The notes under the pieces: model-generated | Seen by the model: only the letters and a program-made list of their open reading frames with translations | Databases searched by the model: none | Told to the model about the DNA's origin: nothing | Part shown: piece after piece, positions 16,852-25,138 of the stretch | How the letters are laid out: each line of letters opens with the position of its first letter | Position numbering within the stretch: position 1 is the first letter of the stretch | Made by a program: the position numbers and the translations under genes | Source: Herminiimonas fonticola | Lineage (GTDB): Bacteria; Pseudomonadota; Gammaproteobacteria; Burkholderiales; Burkholderiaceae_D | Direction of reading: 5' to 3' | NCBI RefSeq assembly: GCF_003293745.1 | Contig: NZ_PTLZ01000005.1 | Location: forward strand, 124,001-188,000 | Length of the DNA stretch: 64,000 nucleotides

Positions 16852-19302
16852 ATGCCCGACCAGTTCAAGCGCGATGCAGGCATGCATCGTCACCCACCGA
16901 TGATCATCACGCCAATCGCCCATGCCGCACGCCTCGCGCTGTGCAGCGCGCTGCTGGTCGGTATCGCAGTTTTCGTACCTGCGATCGCTCAAAGCACTCC
17001 GGATGCAGCTGCTCGGACAGAGGCTGCCCGTCAATACAACATTCCTGCAGGTTCACTGGATCAGGTGCTCGGTCGCTTTGGACGCGAAGCCGGTGCTCTC
17101 GTTGCGATCGATCCTGAACTGACGGCTGGCCTGCAAAGCGATGGGCTGCATGGCAGTTATTCAGTACGTACAGGACTGGATACAATTCTGGGCTCTCATC
17201 GTTTGGAAGCAATCTCCGGCACTAACGGCGGCTACCGTCTGCGCCGCATCGCTGCCGGCGTCAGCACGCTGCCTGCAGTAACCGTTTCTGCAGCATCTGC
17301 AACGGATTTGCAAGCAGCCTATGCTGGCGGACAAGTGGCACGTGGCGGCAGCTTGGGTTTGCTGGGCTCGCAGAACGCGATGGATGTGCCATTCAGCACA
17401 AGCAATTACACGTCTGAACTTCTGGAAAATCAGCAGGTCCGCACGCTGGCCGACGTTGTGGTGAATGACGCTTCAGTACGCATGAGTACCGGCGGCACCG
17501 GCTTTGATGAAACCTTCCAGATCCGTGGCTTTGCCGTCAGCGCCACCGACGTTGGTCTCAATGGACTATACGGCTTGATCTCGCAGAATCGCGTGCCGGC
17601 CCAACTGGTCGAACGCGTCGAGATCCTCAAGGGACCAGGCGCGTTAATCAACGGTATTGCACCAAGCGGCAGTGTCGGCGGTGGCATTAATATCGTCAGC
17701 AAACGTGCCGGCGATGATCCACTCACACGCGTGAGCGCTACGTATACCGGCAGCTCTAATTTTGGCTTGGGGCTCGATATGAGTCGCCGCTTCGGTGAAG
17801 ACAAAGCATGGGGCGTGCGTTTCAACGGCTTGGTGCGCGATGGCGAGGCCACCATCGATGGTGGCAATCAGCAAACCGGCCTGGCCGCGCTAGGTATCGA
17901 TTATCGCGGCAGCCACCTGCGCTGGTCGCTTGACGCCATAGCCCAACATGACGACACAGATAACTTCCGTCCACAAATCAGTCTGGACACAGGTCTCACC
18001 GCCATTCCCGCACCACCGGATGCCCGTTTGAACTTCTATCCCGGCACAACACTGGTACAAAAAGACTCGACCATTGCAACGCGTCTCGAATACGACATCA
18101 CCGACTCGCTGACTGCTTACGCCGGTATCGGTTATCGCGATGGCACGAACGACCAGGTGTTTCCAAGGTCGACCACTCCCGTCAACACCGCCGGCAACTT
18201 CACTGCAAGCAACAATTACTACGACTCGTACACCAAGACGACAAGCGGCAACGCCGGTTTGCGCTGGCGCTTCGACACGGTGGGTATCGGGCATACGCTT
18301 ACTGCTGCCGTGACGGGAATGCAGCAAGAGGCAGGCAGCGCCTACATTACCGGAAACACAAGGGCATCCAATATCTACAATCCAGCACCACTTCCTGCCA
18401 TCACTGCAGCACGTACCTCACCCATCAAGACATCTGACACCACGCTCAGCAGCTTCGCGATCGCAGATACGCTGTCCTTCATGAATGACCGCCTGTTGAT
18501 CACACTCGGCGCACGCAACCAGACCGTGGAAGTACAAAGCTTCGCCGCAACGGGCGCAAAAACAAGCAACTATGACGAGAGCGCGGTCTCGCCGATCGCA
18601 GGCATCGTATTCAAACCTATGGCGAATGTCTCGGTCTACGGTAACTACACCGAAGGACTAACCCGCGGCGCCTTCGTCTCTACGACGTCGGGTTATGCGA
18701 ATCCGGGTGAAGCACTGGCTCCGTTCAAATCGGAACAGTACGAAGCTGGTGTAAAGGTGGACTGGGGCAGCATTACGACTACAGCAGCGATTTACCAAAT
18801 TGCGCGCCCGAACGCTCAAGTCGACACTGCGACCAACATCTACGGCTACTTCGGCGAACAACGCAATCGTGGTCTTGAATTGTCGGCCTATGGCGAACTG
18901 CAACGCGGCCTGCGCGGCATGGCCAGCGTCGCATTCGTCGATCCTAAGCTGACTAAAACACCGAATGGTGTCAATCAGGGCAAGGACGCTGCTGGCGTCC
19001 CCGACACTACCGCGAGCGCTGGTCTCGATTGGGATACGCCTTGGCTTGCAGGCTTGTCCTTGAACGGCCGTGTAATCTACACCTCGGGTTCTTACCTGAC
19101 AGCCAGCAACACTCAGAAATTCGACGGCTGGACGCGTTATGACCTCGGTGCCCGTTACCGTACAGCTGTGGCCGGCAAGGAAGTCGTCTTCCGCGCCAAT
19201 ATCGAGAATTTGTTCGACAAGAACTACTGGCTCACGACCGGCACTTACGTCACTGTTGGCTCACCGCGCACCGCAGTACTATCCGCGTCGATCGACTTCT
19301 AA
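16852..19302 (+). CDS. TonB-dependent receptor with STN signalling domain (FecA/FpvA type)
   Basis: An 816-residue outer-membrane transducer. After a long signal region (ALLVGIAVFVPAIAQS) comes the STN domain (about residues 60-135: YNIPAGSLDQVLGRFGREAG to GYRLRRI), which contacts FecR; then a TonB-box-like stretch (AVTVSA), the plug (DVPFSTSNYTSELLENQQVRTLADVV, ILKGPGALINGIAPSG) and a barrel ending ASIDF. AAGGA precedes the ATG. It is a clear paralogue of the receptor at 11776. The 136-bp gap from fecR probably holds a FecI-dependent promoter, but I could not define one. Ferric siderophore is the likely substrate. Confidence 0.92.
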   Translation: MPDQFKRDAGMHRHPPMIITPIAHAARLALCSALLVGIAVFVPAIAQSTPDAAARTEAARQYNIPAGSLDQVLGRFGREAGALVAIDPELTAGLQSDGLHGSYSVRTGLDTILGSHRLEAISGTNGGYRLRRIAAGVSTLPAVTVSAASATDLQAAYAGGQVARGGSLGLLGSQNAMDVPFSTSNYTSELLENQQVRTLADVVVNDASVRMSTGGTGFDETFQIRGFAVSATDVGLNGLYGLISQNRVPAQLVERVEILKGPGALINGIAPSGSVGGGINIVSKRAGDDPLTRVSATYTGSSNFGLGLDMSRRFGEDKAWGVRFNGLVRDGEATIDGGNQQTGLAALGIDYRGSHLRWSLDAIAQHDDTDNFRPQISLDTGLTAIPAPPDARLNFYPGTTLVQKDSTIATRLEYDITDSLTAYAGIGYRDGTNDQVFPRSTTPVNTAGNFTASNNYYDSYTKTTSGNAGLRWRFDTVGIGHTLTAAVTGMQQEAGSAYITGNTRASNIYNPAPLPAITAARTSPIKTSDTTLSSFAIADTLSFMNDRLLITLGARNQTVEVQSFAATGAKTSNYDESAVSPIAGIVFKPMANVSVYGNYTEGLTRGAFVSTTSGYANPGEALAPFKSEQYEAGVKVDWGSITTTAAIYQIARPNAQVDTATNIYGYFGEQRNRGLELSAYGELQRGLRGMASVAFVDPKLTKTPNGVNQGKDAAGVPDTTASAGLDWDTPWLAGLSLNGRVIYTSGSYLTASNTQKFDGWTRYDLGARYRTAVAGKEVVFRANIENLFDKNYWLTTGTYVTVGSPRTAVLSASIDF

Positions 19303-19332
19303 CGTTCTCCGCAATCGTCTGCAATCAAAGTT

Positions 19333-19366
19333 CTGAGTCCTTGCCTATTTTTCCGCAAGGACTCAG
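19333..19366 (+). terminator. Hairpin after the STN receptor
   Basis: A 12-bp perfect stem, CTGAGTCCTTGC (19333-19344) and GCAAGGACTCAG (19355-19366), with a T-rich 10-nt loop, 30 bases after the stop. No T-run follows. A second 9-bp hairpin, CAACAAGGC/GCCTTGTTG (19377-19416), comes right after. Confidence 0.55.
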
Positions 19367-19473
19367 GTATGACAATCAACAAGGCAGTCCCTCCTGGCAG
19401 AGCGACCGCCTTGTTGTGATATGGATTATTGAAGGCCGCTACAATACACAATCGCTTCATTTGGAAACTGGCA

Positions 19474-19668
19474 ATGACTAACAGCTCAACCCCACGCAGC
19501 AACTTCTGGTTTGTCTGGCGCGCGCCGATCATATTGGCAATATTGACGGTATTCGGTTTGCTCGCGGCGTTGTTGAAAACCGGCGCGTGGCATTGGGCGG
19601 CCTGGCTTGCGCTGGCGGTGCCGATTGTTGCAGGCCTGTGGTTCAGTTTCAAACGCTCTAAAAAATAG
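19474..19668 (+). CDS. Small membrane protein, unknown function
   Basis: A 64-residue protein with two predicted membrane helices (PIILAILTVFGLLAALL and AAWLALAVPIVAGLWFSF) and a basic C-terminus (KRSKK), so both ends are probably cytoplasmic. GGAAA lies 8-12 bases before the ATG at 19474; the frame extends back to 19429 without a better site. It resembles small conserved hypothetical proteins common in Oxalobacteraceae and Burkholderiales. No functional clue in the neighbours. Confidence 0.65.
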   Translation: MTNSSTPRSNFWFVWRAPIILAILTVFGLLAALLKTGAWHWAAWLALAVPIVAGLWFSFKRSKK

Positions 19669-19988
19669 CTCGCATTCCATCTTTTGATGAAACGCATTTT
19701 CACACTTGCTCGAACCACATTCAATTTCTGCGCCTAGAAAGTAGGCCGGCGCTATCTATGTTTTAACAATTAGCAGCGCACCTCCTTCAAACTCATCCTC
19801 GCAGTACCGCTTTCTTCCTGTAGCACCCCTCCTCCGTTGTAAAAATCGCTGCAATTGTGAATCATTGTTAAATTTTTGCAATTTTAAAAAGTTGCAGTCT
19901 GAAATCCTTCATCGATTTTCGGAAGCCTCGCTATACTCGCATTTAGTTTCACTGAAGCAATATTATTCCCCTATTCAGATTGGAAAAC
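19669..19988. other. Non-coding stretch upstream of cheW (320 bp)
   Basis: No gene is apparent. The second half is A+T rich with repeated TTGCA words (19849-19897), and TATACT (19932-19937) with TTCATC 18 bp upstream (19908-19913) is a plausible vegetative promoter for cheW. No convincing flagellar sigma-28 site was found. Confidence 0.45.
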
Positions 19989-20477
19989 ATGTCTTCTTCC
20001 ACGCAACCATCCGTCTCGACTTTTACATCCCTTGAATTTTTGGCCTTTACGCTCGGCAAGGAAGAATATGGAATCGACATCCAAAAAGTGCAAGAACTGC
20101 GTGGATACGATGCGGTTACGCGTATCGCCAATACTCCAGAGTTTATAAAGGGTGTCGTCAATCTGCGCGGCATCATCGTGCCGATCATCGATATGCGTAT
20201 CAAGTTCAATCTGGGCACACCGGTCTACGACCAGTTTACTGTCGTGATTATTCTGAACATTGGGGGACGCGTCATGGGAATGGTGGTCGATAGTGTCTCT
20301 GACGTCATCACGCTCACACATGAACAACTGAAACCGGCACCGCAAATGGGCGCCATCGTCGAGGCCGATTATCTGCTCGGGCTTGGCACGATAGAAGAAC
20401 GTATGTTGATACTGCTGGATATCGACAAATTGATGAGCTCGACAGACATGGGCTTGATCGAAAAAATTGCTGCCTAA
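19989..20477 (+). CDS. cheW: Chemotaxis coupling protein CheW
   Basis: A 162-residue CheW-domain protein that links chemoreceptors to the kinase CheA. Signatures: [35 protein letters not shown]-type N-terminus, [14 protein letters not shown], and [12 protein letters not shown]. The ATG at 19989 has GGAA just upstream; a TTG at 19980 is the only longer option. It sits 37 bases before a chemoreceptor gene and no cheA, cheY or cheR is near, so this looks like an auxiliary CheW-receptor pair serving a pathway encoded elsewhere. Confidence 0.93.
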   Translation: MSSSTQPSVSTFTSLEFLAFTLGKEEYGIDIQKVQELRGYDAVTRIANTPEFIKGVVNLRGIIVPIIDMRIKFNLGTPVYDQFTVVIILNIGGRVMGMVVDSVSDVITLTHEQLKPAPQMGAIVEADYLLGLGTIEERMLILLDIDKLMSSTDMGLIEKIAA

Positions 20478-20514
20478 ATATTTCCATTAACGTCCACCAC
20501 CACACGGAAAGATC

Positions 20515-22212
20515 ATGTTGAACAATCTATCAATCAAGCTGCGTCTGATTCTGACCATGATGTTTATGGGAGTCATGCTCATCATAGGCGGGGCAATGGG
20601 CGTATTCGGTCTGCAAACCACCAACAACACCTTGCAAGAGGTTTACACCAACCAGATGCCCTCATCCAATGCGATCAACCTGATGATGACGCGTCTGTTG
20701 CAAGCACGCGCGGCACTTAACCGCGTTGCGATGCGCCCGGACGAGGCAAGTGCAGAAACAACCATCAAACGTGCAGAGAATTTCTATACACAATCCGACG
20801 ACGAATGGAAAAAATACCTGGCACTCCCGGTTGAAAATGACGCTGAGAAAAAACTGGCAGAGGAAGTCACTGCCAAACGTCTCACCTACCTCGAAGTCGG
20901 CAATAAGAAATTAGGGACCGCGCTGCGTGAACATCGGATTGATGAAGCAGAAGCTATTCTTTTGAATAGAATGTCGCCCCTGTTCCAGGATTTGACAAAA
21001 AGCACGGATGCGCTGATTGCACTCCAGATGGAAAACGCAGCAGAAGGCTACGAAAAAAGTCAGTCGCTGTTTGCCAAATTCCGTATAGCTGCCATTGCTG
21101 GCGTTTTATTCGGCCTCGTAGCTGTTGCGATCTCCGCCTTCTTCCTGATACGCGCGATTAACCAACCTTTGCAAGAAATGATGGGCCATTTCGAGTCTAT
21201 TGCAGCTGGCGATCTGACCAGCAATATCGAAGTCAAATCCAAAAATGAAATGGGCACCCTGATGCTCGGCCTGCAAAAAATGCAGGCTCGACTGACCGAC
21301 ACCGTGTCGCAAGTGCGTGAAGGCAGCACCGCCATCGGCGCAGCCACCACACAGATTGCAGCAGGCAATCTGGACTTATCCAGTCGCACCGAGCAACAAG
21401 CTGCATCACTGGAAGAAACCGCTTCGTCGATGGAAGAACTCACCTCCACCGTCAAGCAGAATGCTGATAATGCACGCCAGGCTAACCAGTTGGCAATGAC
21501 GGCATCCACGGTTGCGGTCAAAGGCGGCACAGTCGTTTCCGATGTGGTCGATACGATGGATTCGATCAATACTTCAGCCAAGAAAATTGTCGACATCATC
21601 GGCGTCATCGATGGCATCGCATTCCAGACCAACATTCTTGCGCTGAACGCAGCAGTTGAAGCAGCACGTGCTGGCGAACAGGGTCGCGGCTTTGCGGTGG
21701 TAGCAAGCGAAGTCAGAAACCTGGCGCAACGCTCGGCAGCTGCCGCAAAAGAAATCAAAACCCTGATCGATGATTCGGTGAGCAAGGTGGATGCCGGTAG
21801 CAAGCTGGTGGCGCAAGCTGGCACCACAATGACCGAGGTCGTCAATAGCGTCAAACACGTGACCGACATCATGGCGGAAATTCTGGCAGCCAGCCAGGAA
21901 CAAAGCGCAGGTATTGAACAGGTCAATACCGCAATTGTGCAGATGGATGAAGTCACACAACAAAATGCCGCGCTGGTTGAAGAAGCCGCCGCTGCTGCAG
22001 CATCGCTTAACGATCAGGCAGGCAATCTGTCAGCAGTCGTCAGCGTATTCAAGTTGCACGGCCATCAGACCAGCACTCAGAGTATCAGCCCGCAAGCACG
22101 CCCCAAGGCATTGGCAAGCCGCCCGGCTGCGACGCCAGCAAAACGCAGCATCCCGACACCGGCAAAGATCGCCAACAGTAAAGACTCCGACGGTGACTGG
22201 GAGCAGTTCTGA
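20515..22212 (+). CDS. Methyl-accepting chemotaxis protein (Tar/Tsr type)
   Basis: A 565-residue class I chemoreceptor. First membrane helix near residues 10-32, periplasmic four-helix-bundle sensor (about 33-190), second helix near 190-213, HAMP domain ([34 protein letters not shown]), then the cytoplasmic signalling coiled coil with the conserved hairpin tip [37 protein letters not shown]-like sequence (given here as key words) and methylation helices rich in Glu/Gln. The extreme C-terminus is DWEQF, matching the xWxxF tether that recruits CheR/CheB. Ligand unknown. It is co-directional with cheW and ends at a strong bidirectional terminator. Confidence 0.93.
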   Translation: MLNNLSIKLRLILTMMFMGVMLIIGGAMGVFGLQTTNNTLQEVYTNQMPSSNAINLMMTRLLQARAALNRVAMRPDEASAETTIKRAENFYTQSDDEWKKYLALPVENDAEKKLAEEVTAKRLTYLEVGNKKLGTALREHRIDEAEAILLNRMSPLFQDLTKSTDALIALQMENAAEGYEKSQSLFAKFRIAAIAGVLFGLVAVAISAFFLIRAINQPLQEMMGHFESIAAGDLTSNIEVKSKNEMGTLMLGLQKMQARLTDTVSQVREGSTAIGAATTQIAAGNLDLSSRTEQQAASLEETASSMEELTSTVKQNADNARQANQLAMTASTVAVKGGTVVSDVVDTMDSINTSAKKIVDIIGVIDGIAFQTNILALNAAVEAARAGEQGRGFAVVASEVRNLAQRSAAAAKEIKTLIDDSVSKVDAGSKLVAQAGTTMTEVVNSVKHVTDIMAEILAASQEQSAGIEQVNTAIVQMDEVTQQNAALVEEAAAAAASLNDQAGNLSAVVSVFKLHGHQTSTQSISPQARPKALASRPAATPAKRSIPTPAKIANSKDSDGDWEQF

Positions 22213-22266
22213 TCAAATCCATAGACCATCATCTCTATCGATTTCTTTTTGACTAGCTCAAACGAT

Positions 22267-22300
22267 AAAAAAGCTCCTGTTGAGAAACAGGAGCTTTTTT
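22267..22300. terminator. Bidirectional terminator between chemoreceptor and hmp
   Basis: A 15-bp perfect stem, AAAAAAGCTCCTGTT (22267-22281) with its complement (22286-22300), and a GAGA loop. A and T runs on both flanks let it serve the chemoreceptor gene and the convergent hmp gene. Confidence 0.9.
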
Positions 22301-22317
22301 CATTCGAGCATCAAAAT

Positions 22318-23517
22318 TTAAATCAGGTGATCCAGCATGTCCGGACCGAATACTTCACGGTGCAACTGATGCGCCGGCACACCTTGCTCGACAAGATCCG
22401 CCCACTGTGTCTGCATGAACGGCAATGGACCGCACATGTAAACCTTGGCTTTATCCACGTCCCATTGCGGCAATTTCTTTAATTGCATTCTGCCGGCCAG
22501 ACAAGTAGCACCATCCTGATCCACCTTGTCATCTTCGTAGAAAGTCACGCTGTGCAGATTCGGCATCAGCGCCACGGCCTTTGCTATATCGGCGCGATGC
22601 GGATGGTGACTTGCATTGCGGGCGGCATGCGCAAAAATCACGCGTCGACCAGGTGACACTTTTGCGATGCGGTTGAGAGCAGAAATCATTGGTGTAATAC
22701 CGACACCAGCGGACAACAATACGATAGGACCGTCGCCTTCGGTATCGGGAGTGAAATCACCGAACGGTTTGCTGGCAGGAATGACACTACCCACCACGAC
22801 ATTGTCGTGCAACCAGTTCGATACCATACCTGCTGGTGTTTCCTTGCCGGCGATTTCACGCTTGACGGAGATGCGCAGATGTTGATGATCCGGCGTATCC
22901 GACAAACTGTATTGCCGCAGTTGGCGCAAGCCATCAGGAAGATGTACTGCAACGCTGATGTACTGACCAGGTTTGAATGATGGCAGCTGTCCATCCACCG
23001 GCACCAGAGAAAAAGACCTGACCTGATCACTCTGTTGATCGACCGCGACGACGCGCATGTCAAACAGATCGCCCGGCTGCGTACCTGCCGCCTTGTACAA
23101 TCTGTTTTCTTCATCGATCAATGCTTGAGCCAGCAAGCCATAGGCTTCTGCCCATGCTGCAATCAATTCCGGCGTTGCCGCATCACCCAGGACTTCCTTG
23201 ATTGATGCCAGCAAATGATGACCGACGATAGGATAGTGTTCAGCCGTCACGCCCAGGGAAACATGCTTGTGAACGATGCGTGAAATCACCGGCGCCAATG
23301 CCGCCTGATTATCGATGTTTGCGGCATAGGCAAATACCGCCGAGGCAAGCGATTGCTGCTGCGAGCCATTGGCCTGGTTTCCAGCGTTGAATATATTGTG
23401 TAATTGAGGATGCGCTTCAAACAGCGCCTTGTAAAAAACCTTGGTAATGGCAAGACCATGCTCACGTAAAACAGGGACGCTCGCGTCGATATAGGGACGA
23501 GATTCAGCAGATAACAT
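22318..23517 (-). CDS. hmp: Flavohaemoglobin, nitric oxide dioxygenase
   Basis: A 399-residue three-domain enzyme that converts NO and O2 to nitrate using NAD(P)H. The globin domain carries the expected haem-pocket residues: Tyr29, Gln53 and proximal His85 (in VHKHVSLGV). The FAD domain shows RQYSLSDTPD, and the NAD domain shows AGVGITPMIS and the terminal CGPLPFM. Start at 23517 is fixed by GGAG 6 bases upstream; 30 bases of open frame further up are not needed. A well-matched NsrR operator lies 11 bp upstream of the start, so NO should induce it. The nsrR gene is next upstream on the same strand. Confidence 0.96.
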   Translation of the reverse strand: MLSAESRPYIDASVPVLREHGLAITKVFYKALFEAHPQLHNIFNAGNQANGSQQQSLASAVFAYAANIDNQAALAPVISRIVHKHVSLGVTAEHYPIVGHHLLASIKEVLGDAATPELIAAWAEAYGLLAQALIDEENRLYKAAGTQPGDLFDMRVVAVDQQSDQVRSFSLVPVDGQLPSFKPGQYISVAVHLPDGLRQLRQYSLSDTPDHQHLRISVKREIAGKETPAGMVSNWLHDNVVVGSVIPASKPFGDFTPDTEGDGPIVLLSAGVGITPMISALNRIAKVSPGRRVIFAHAARNASHHPHRADIAKAVALMPNLHSVTFYEDDKVDQDGATCLAGRMQLKKLPQWDVDKAKVYMCGPLPFMQTQWADLVEQGVPAHQLHREVFGPDMLDHLI

Positions 23518-23527
23518 TTTTACTCCT

Positions 23528-23550
23528 ATGTAGCATTTAAAATGCAACTT
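23528..23550 (-). promoter_or_regulatory. NsrR operator upstream of hmp
   Basis: A 23-bp near-palindrome. On the minus strand the halves read AAGTTGCATTT and AAATGCTACAT around a central T, close to the enterobacterial NsrR consensus halves AAGATGCATTT / AAATGCATCTT. It sits next to the hmp ribosome site. Confidence 0.75.
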
Positions 23551-23556
23551 ATAAGT

Positions 23557-23580
23557 TTTAAAAAAAGACCTTGCGGTCCG
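23557..23580 (-). terminator. Terminator of nsrR
   Basis: On the minus strand GGACC-GCAA-GGTC is followed by a T-run of about ten bases interrupted by little else. Short stem with a stable tetraloop, located between the nsrR stop and the hmp operator. Confidence 0.55.
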
Positions 23581-23598
23581 GTTACTTACAAAATCGCG

Positions 23599-24054
23599 TT
23601 AGATACTAACGCGATCCATCAAGAAAGCGCGATGCATATGAACAATCTGCTCGCCCACATTGCCGCCAACGATATCAGCCAAGGTGTATTGATTCATGGC
23701 TTCGTAAAACGCTTCTACACCCACTCGCAATGCATTGCGTAAAACACAATCGCCTGAAAGTCGGCAGCCAAGGCCTTCACAATCGACCAGTTCGGCATCG
23801 CCTTCGAGCACACGCAAGGCAACGCCTATGCGCAACTTCTCGGGCTCTATCGCAAGCCTAATACCGCCATTACGCCCGCGTACAGCGTCGATCCAGCCCA
23901 TTTTCGCCAAAGCACCAACGACTTTGACCAAATGATTATGCGGCACGTCAAACTGCACTGCTACTTCAGCAACGGTAACCGCAGAGCTGCGTGTTTCCTT
24001 TGCCAAATACATCAGCACGCGCAATCCAATATCCGAGAATCGGGTTAGTTTCAT
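23599..24054 (-). CDS. nsrR: Rrf2-family NO-sensing repressor NsrR
   Basis: A 151-residue Rrf2-type DNA-binding regulator. The winged helix covers about residues 1-65 (MKLTRFSDIGLRVLMYLA, VAVQFDVPHNHLVKVV), and the three cluster-ligating cysteines are at 92, 97 and 103 (CEGLGC...C) with Asp8 also present, matching the NsrR rather than IscR pattern. NO damage to the [Fe-S] cluster should relieve repression of hmp. I use the ATG at 24054 with GGAG about 11 bases upstream; a GTG at 24066 is the alternative. A second NsrR-like site lies upstream of its own gene, suggesting autoregulation. Confidence 0.94.
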   Translation of the reverse strand: MKLTRFSDIGLRVLMYLAKETRSSAVTVAEVAVQFDVPHNHLVKVVGALAKMGWIDAVRGRNGGIRLAIEPEKLRIGVALRVLEGDAELVDCEGLGCRLSGDCVLRNALRVGVEAFYEAMNQYTLADIVGGNVGEQIVHMHRAFLMDRVSI

Positions 24055-24087
24055 CAGTGAATGCACTCCAGTGCAGCCATTCTATTA

Positions 24088-24110
24088 AACATGCATTTTA
24101 AAAGCAACAT
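24088..24110 (-). promoter_or_regulatory. NsrR operator upstream of nsrR
   Basis: AACATGCATTT (24088-24098), central T, then AAAAGCAACAT (24100-24110). The left half differs from the consensus AAGATGCATTT at one position; the right half at three. It lies 34 bp before the nsrR start, consistent with autorepression. Confidence 0.6.
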
Positions 24111-24274
24111 ATAATTTCATTCCGTTTTTGACATTGAAATATCATGAGCAAGCAATGTGCCAAGCTGTGACTTCCACCGTGATTCTTGTCTTGATTTTTA
24201 TCAGGCCAATTGAAAATTCCAGATGCTAGAATGCGCGTACTTCTGTCGCACTTTTGTACTAAGGAACAAATATC

Positions 24275-24532
24275 ATGCTGATCGCTTTTATTGGGCTCTT
24301 CGTTGTCTATGCATTGTCGCACTACTGGATTACGTTGAACAAGCGCGACTTCTTCTCGACCGTACTGGTGATCATACTGCCATTTGTCGGCATGTATTAT
24401 CTGGGCTGGAGAGCTTTGTTCTGCTGCCTGCTCGCGGCCTACCTTGGAACCAAATGGGGTTTGAAGAAGATGCAAAAGAAACAAGCGATACGTGTTTCTT
24501 TTTACGAAAATGACGACGAACCACAAAAATAA
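24275..24532 (+). CDS. Small membrane protein, unknown function
   Basis: An 85-residue protein with two or three hydrophobic helices (MLIAFIGLFVVYALSHYW, FFSTVLVIILPFVGMYYLGW, ALFCCLLAAYLGTKWG) and a charged C-terminal tail (KKMQKKQAIRVSFYENDDEPQK). AAGGAA lies about 9 bases before the ATG. It is a stand-alone gene followed by a strong hairpin. I do not recognise a family; it may be one of the lineage-specific small membrane proteins. Confidence 0.7.
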   Translation: MLIAFIGLFVVYALSHYWITLNKRDFFSTVLVIILPFVGMYYLGWRALFCCLLAAYLGTKWGLKKMQKKQAIRVSFYENDDEPQK

Positions 24533-24538
24533 AAACTT

Positions 24539-24560
24539 GGGCAAGGCAGATGCCTTGCCC
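24539..24560. terminator. Hairpin between convergent small genes
   Basis: GGGCAAGGCA (24539-24548) pairs with TGCCTTGCCC (24551-24560). The core is 8 bp of strong stem, positioned between two convergent genes; no clear T-run. Confidence 0.5.
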
Positions 24561-24608
24561 ATCGTTATCACTGCTCACACGACGGCCGTGGACGCATCCC
24601 TGTAAAAC

Positions 24609-24989
24609 TTAAATCCAGCGCCAGCAAAGGTAGCCTATCAGGCACCAGATTGCGACCACAATTGCGGCACCAATATAGCTTCTTGGCTTGACCCCACGCT
24701 GCCTCATCCAGTCATCTGCCTGCTGCCGACACAAAACAAGCACTTGCGGCGGCAGCAAACGCACCGCAAGCCAGATCATTGCGGGCAATAAAAGTGCGTC
24801 GTCTACATAACCAAGTATCGGAATAAAGTCCGGAACCAAATCAATCGGACTCAAAGCGTATAAAACTGCCACTACGCAGACGATTTTCGCCAACAACGGT
24901 GTATCCGGATGCTTGCGCGCGAACCAGAGCATCACTGCGTCGCGCTTGATGCCCTTGGCCCACAGGCTCACTATCTTCATTATTTTCAT
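24609..24989 (-). CDS. YkvA-like DUF1232 membrane protein
   Basis: A 126-residue protein with the DUF1232 core VCVVAVLYALSPIDLVPDFIPILGYVDDALLLPAMIWLAVRLLP (key words YALSPIDLVPDFIP), two membrane helices around it and a third at the C-terminus (YIGAAIVVAIWCLIGYLCW). Function of this widespread family is unknown. Two in-frame ATGs (24989, 24980) are possible starts; no clear ribosome site separates them. It is divergent from the 5'-nucleotidase gene. Confidence 0.85.
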   Translation of the reverse strand: MKIMKIVSLWAKGIKRDAVMLWFARKHPDTPLLAKIVCVVAVLYALSPIDLVPDFIPILGYVDDALLLPAMIWLAVRLLPPQVLVLCRQQADDWMRQRGVKPRSYIGAAIVVAIWCLIGYLCWRWI

Positions 24990-25138
24990 ATTGGCTTATG
25001 TCTGAAAAGAGTACGCAAGACAGGAATGCTTATAATGATTCCAACCTTTCGTTGATCTGTATGTGAAATCGAGTTTACCTTCTTCCGTCTCGCGTACGAC
25101 AAATCGATAGCAAAGAATCACTCAAGAGAAAATCAACC

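Noticed and set aside
19860-19930. Flagellar sigma-28 promoter for cheW
   Set aside because: TAAA and ATCGAT words exist but their spacing (22 bp) does not fit the 15-bp requirement.
21060-21956. Open frame (298 codons) on the minus strand, Ser/Ala/Thr rich
   Set aside because: Mirror of the repetitive signalling helix of the chemoreceptor; composition reflects the sense codons.
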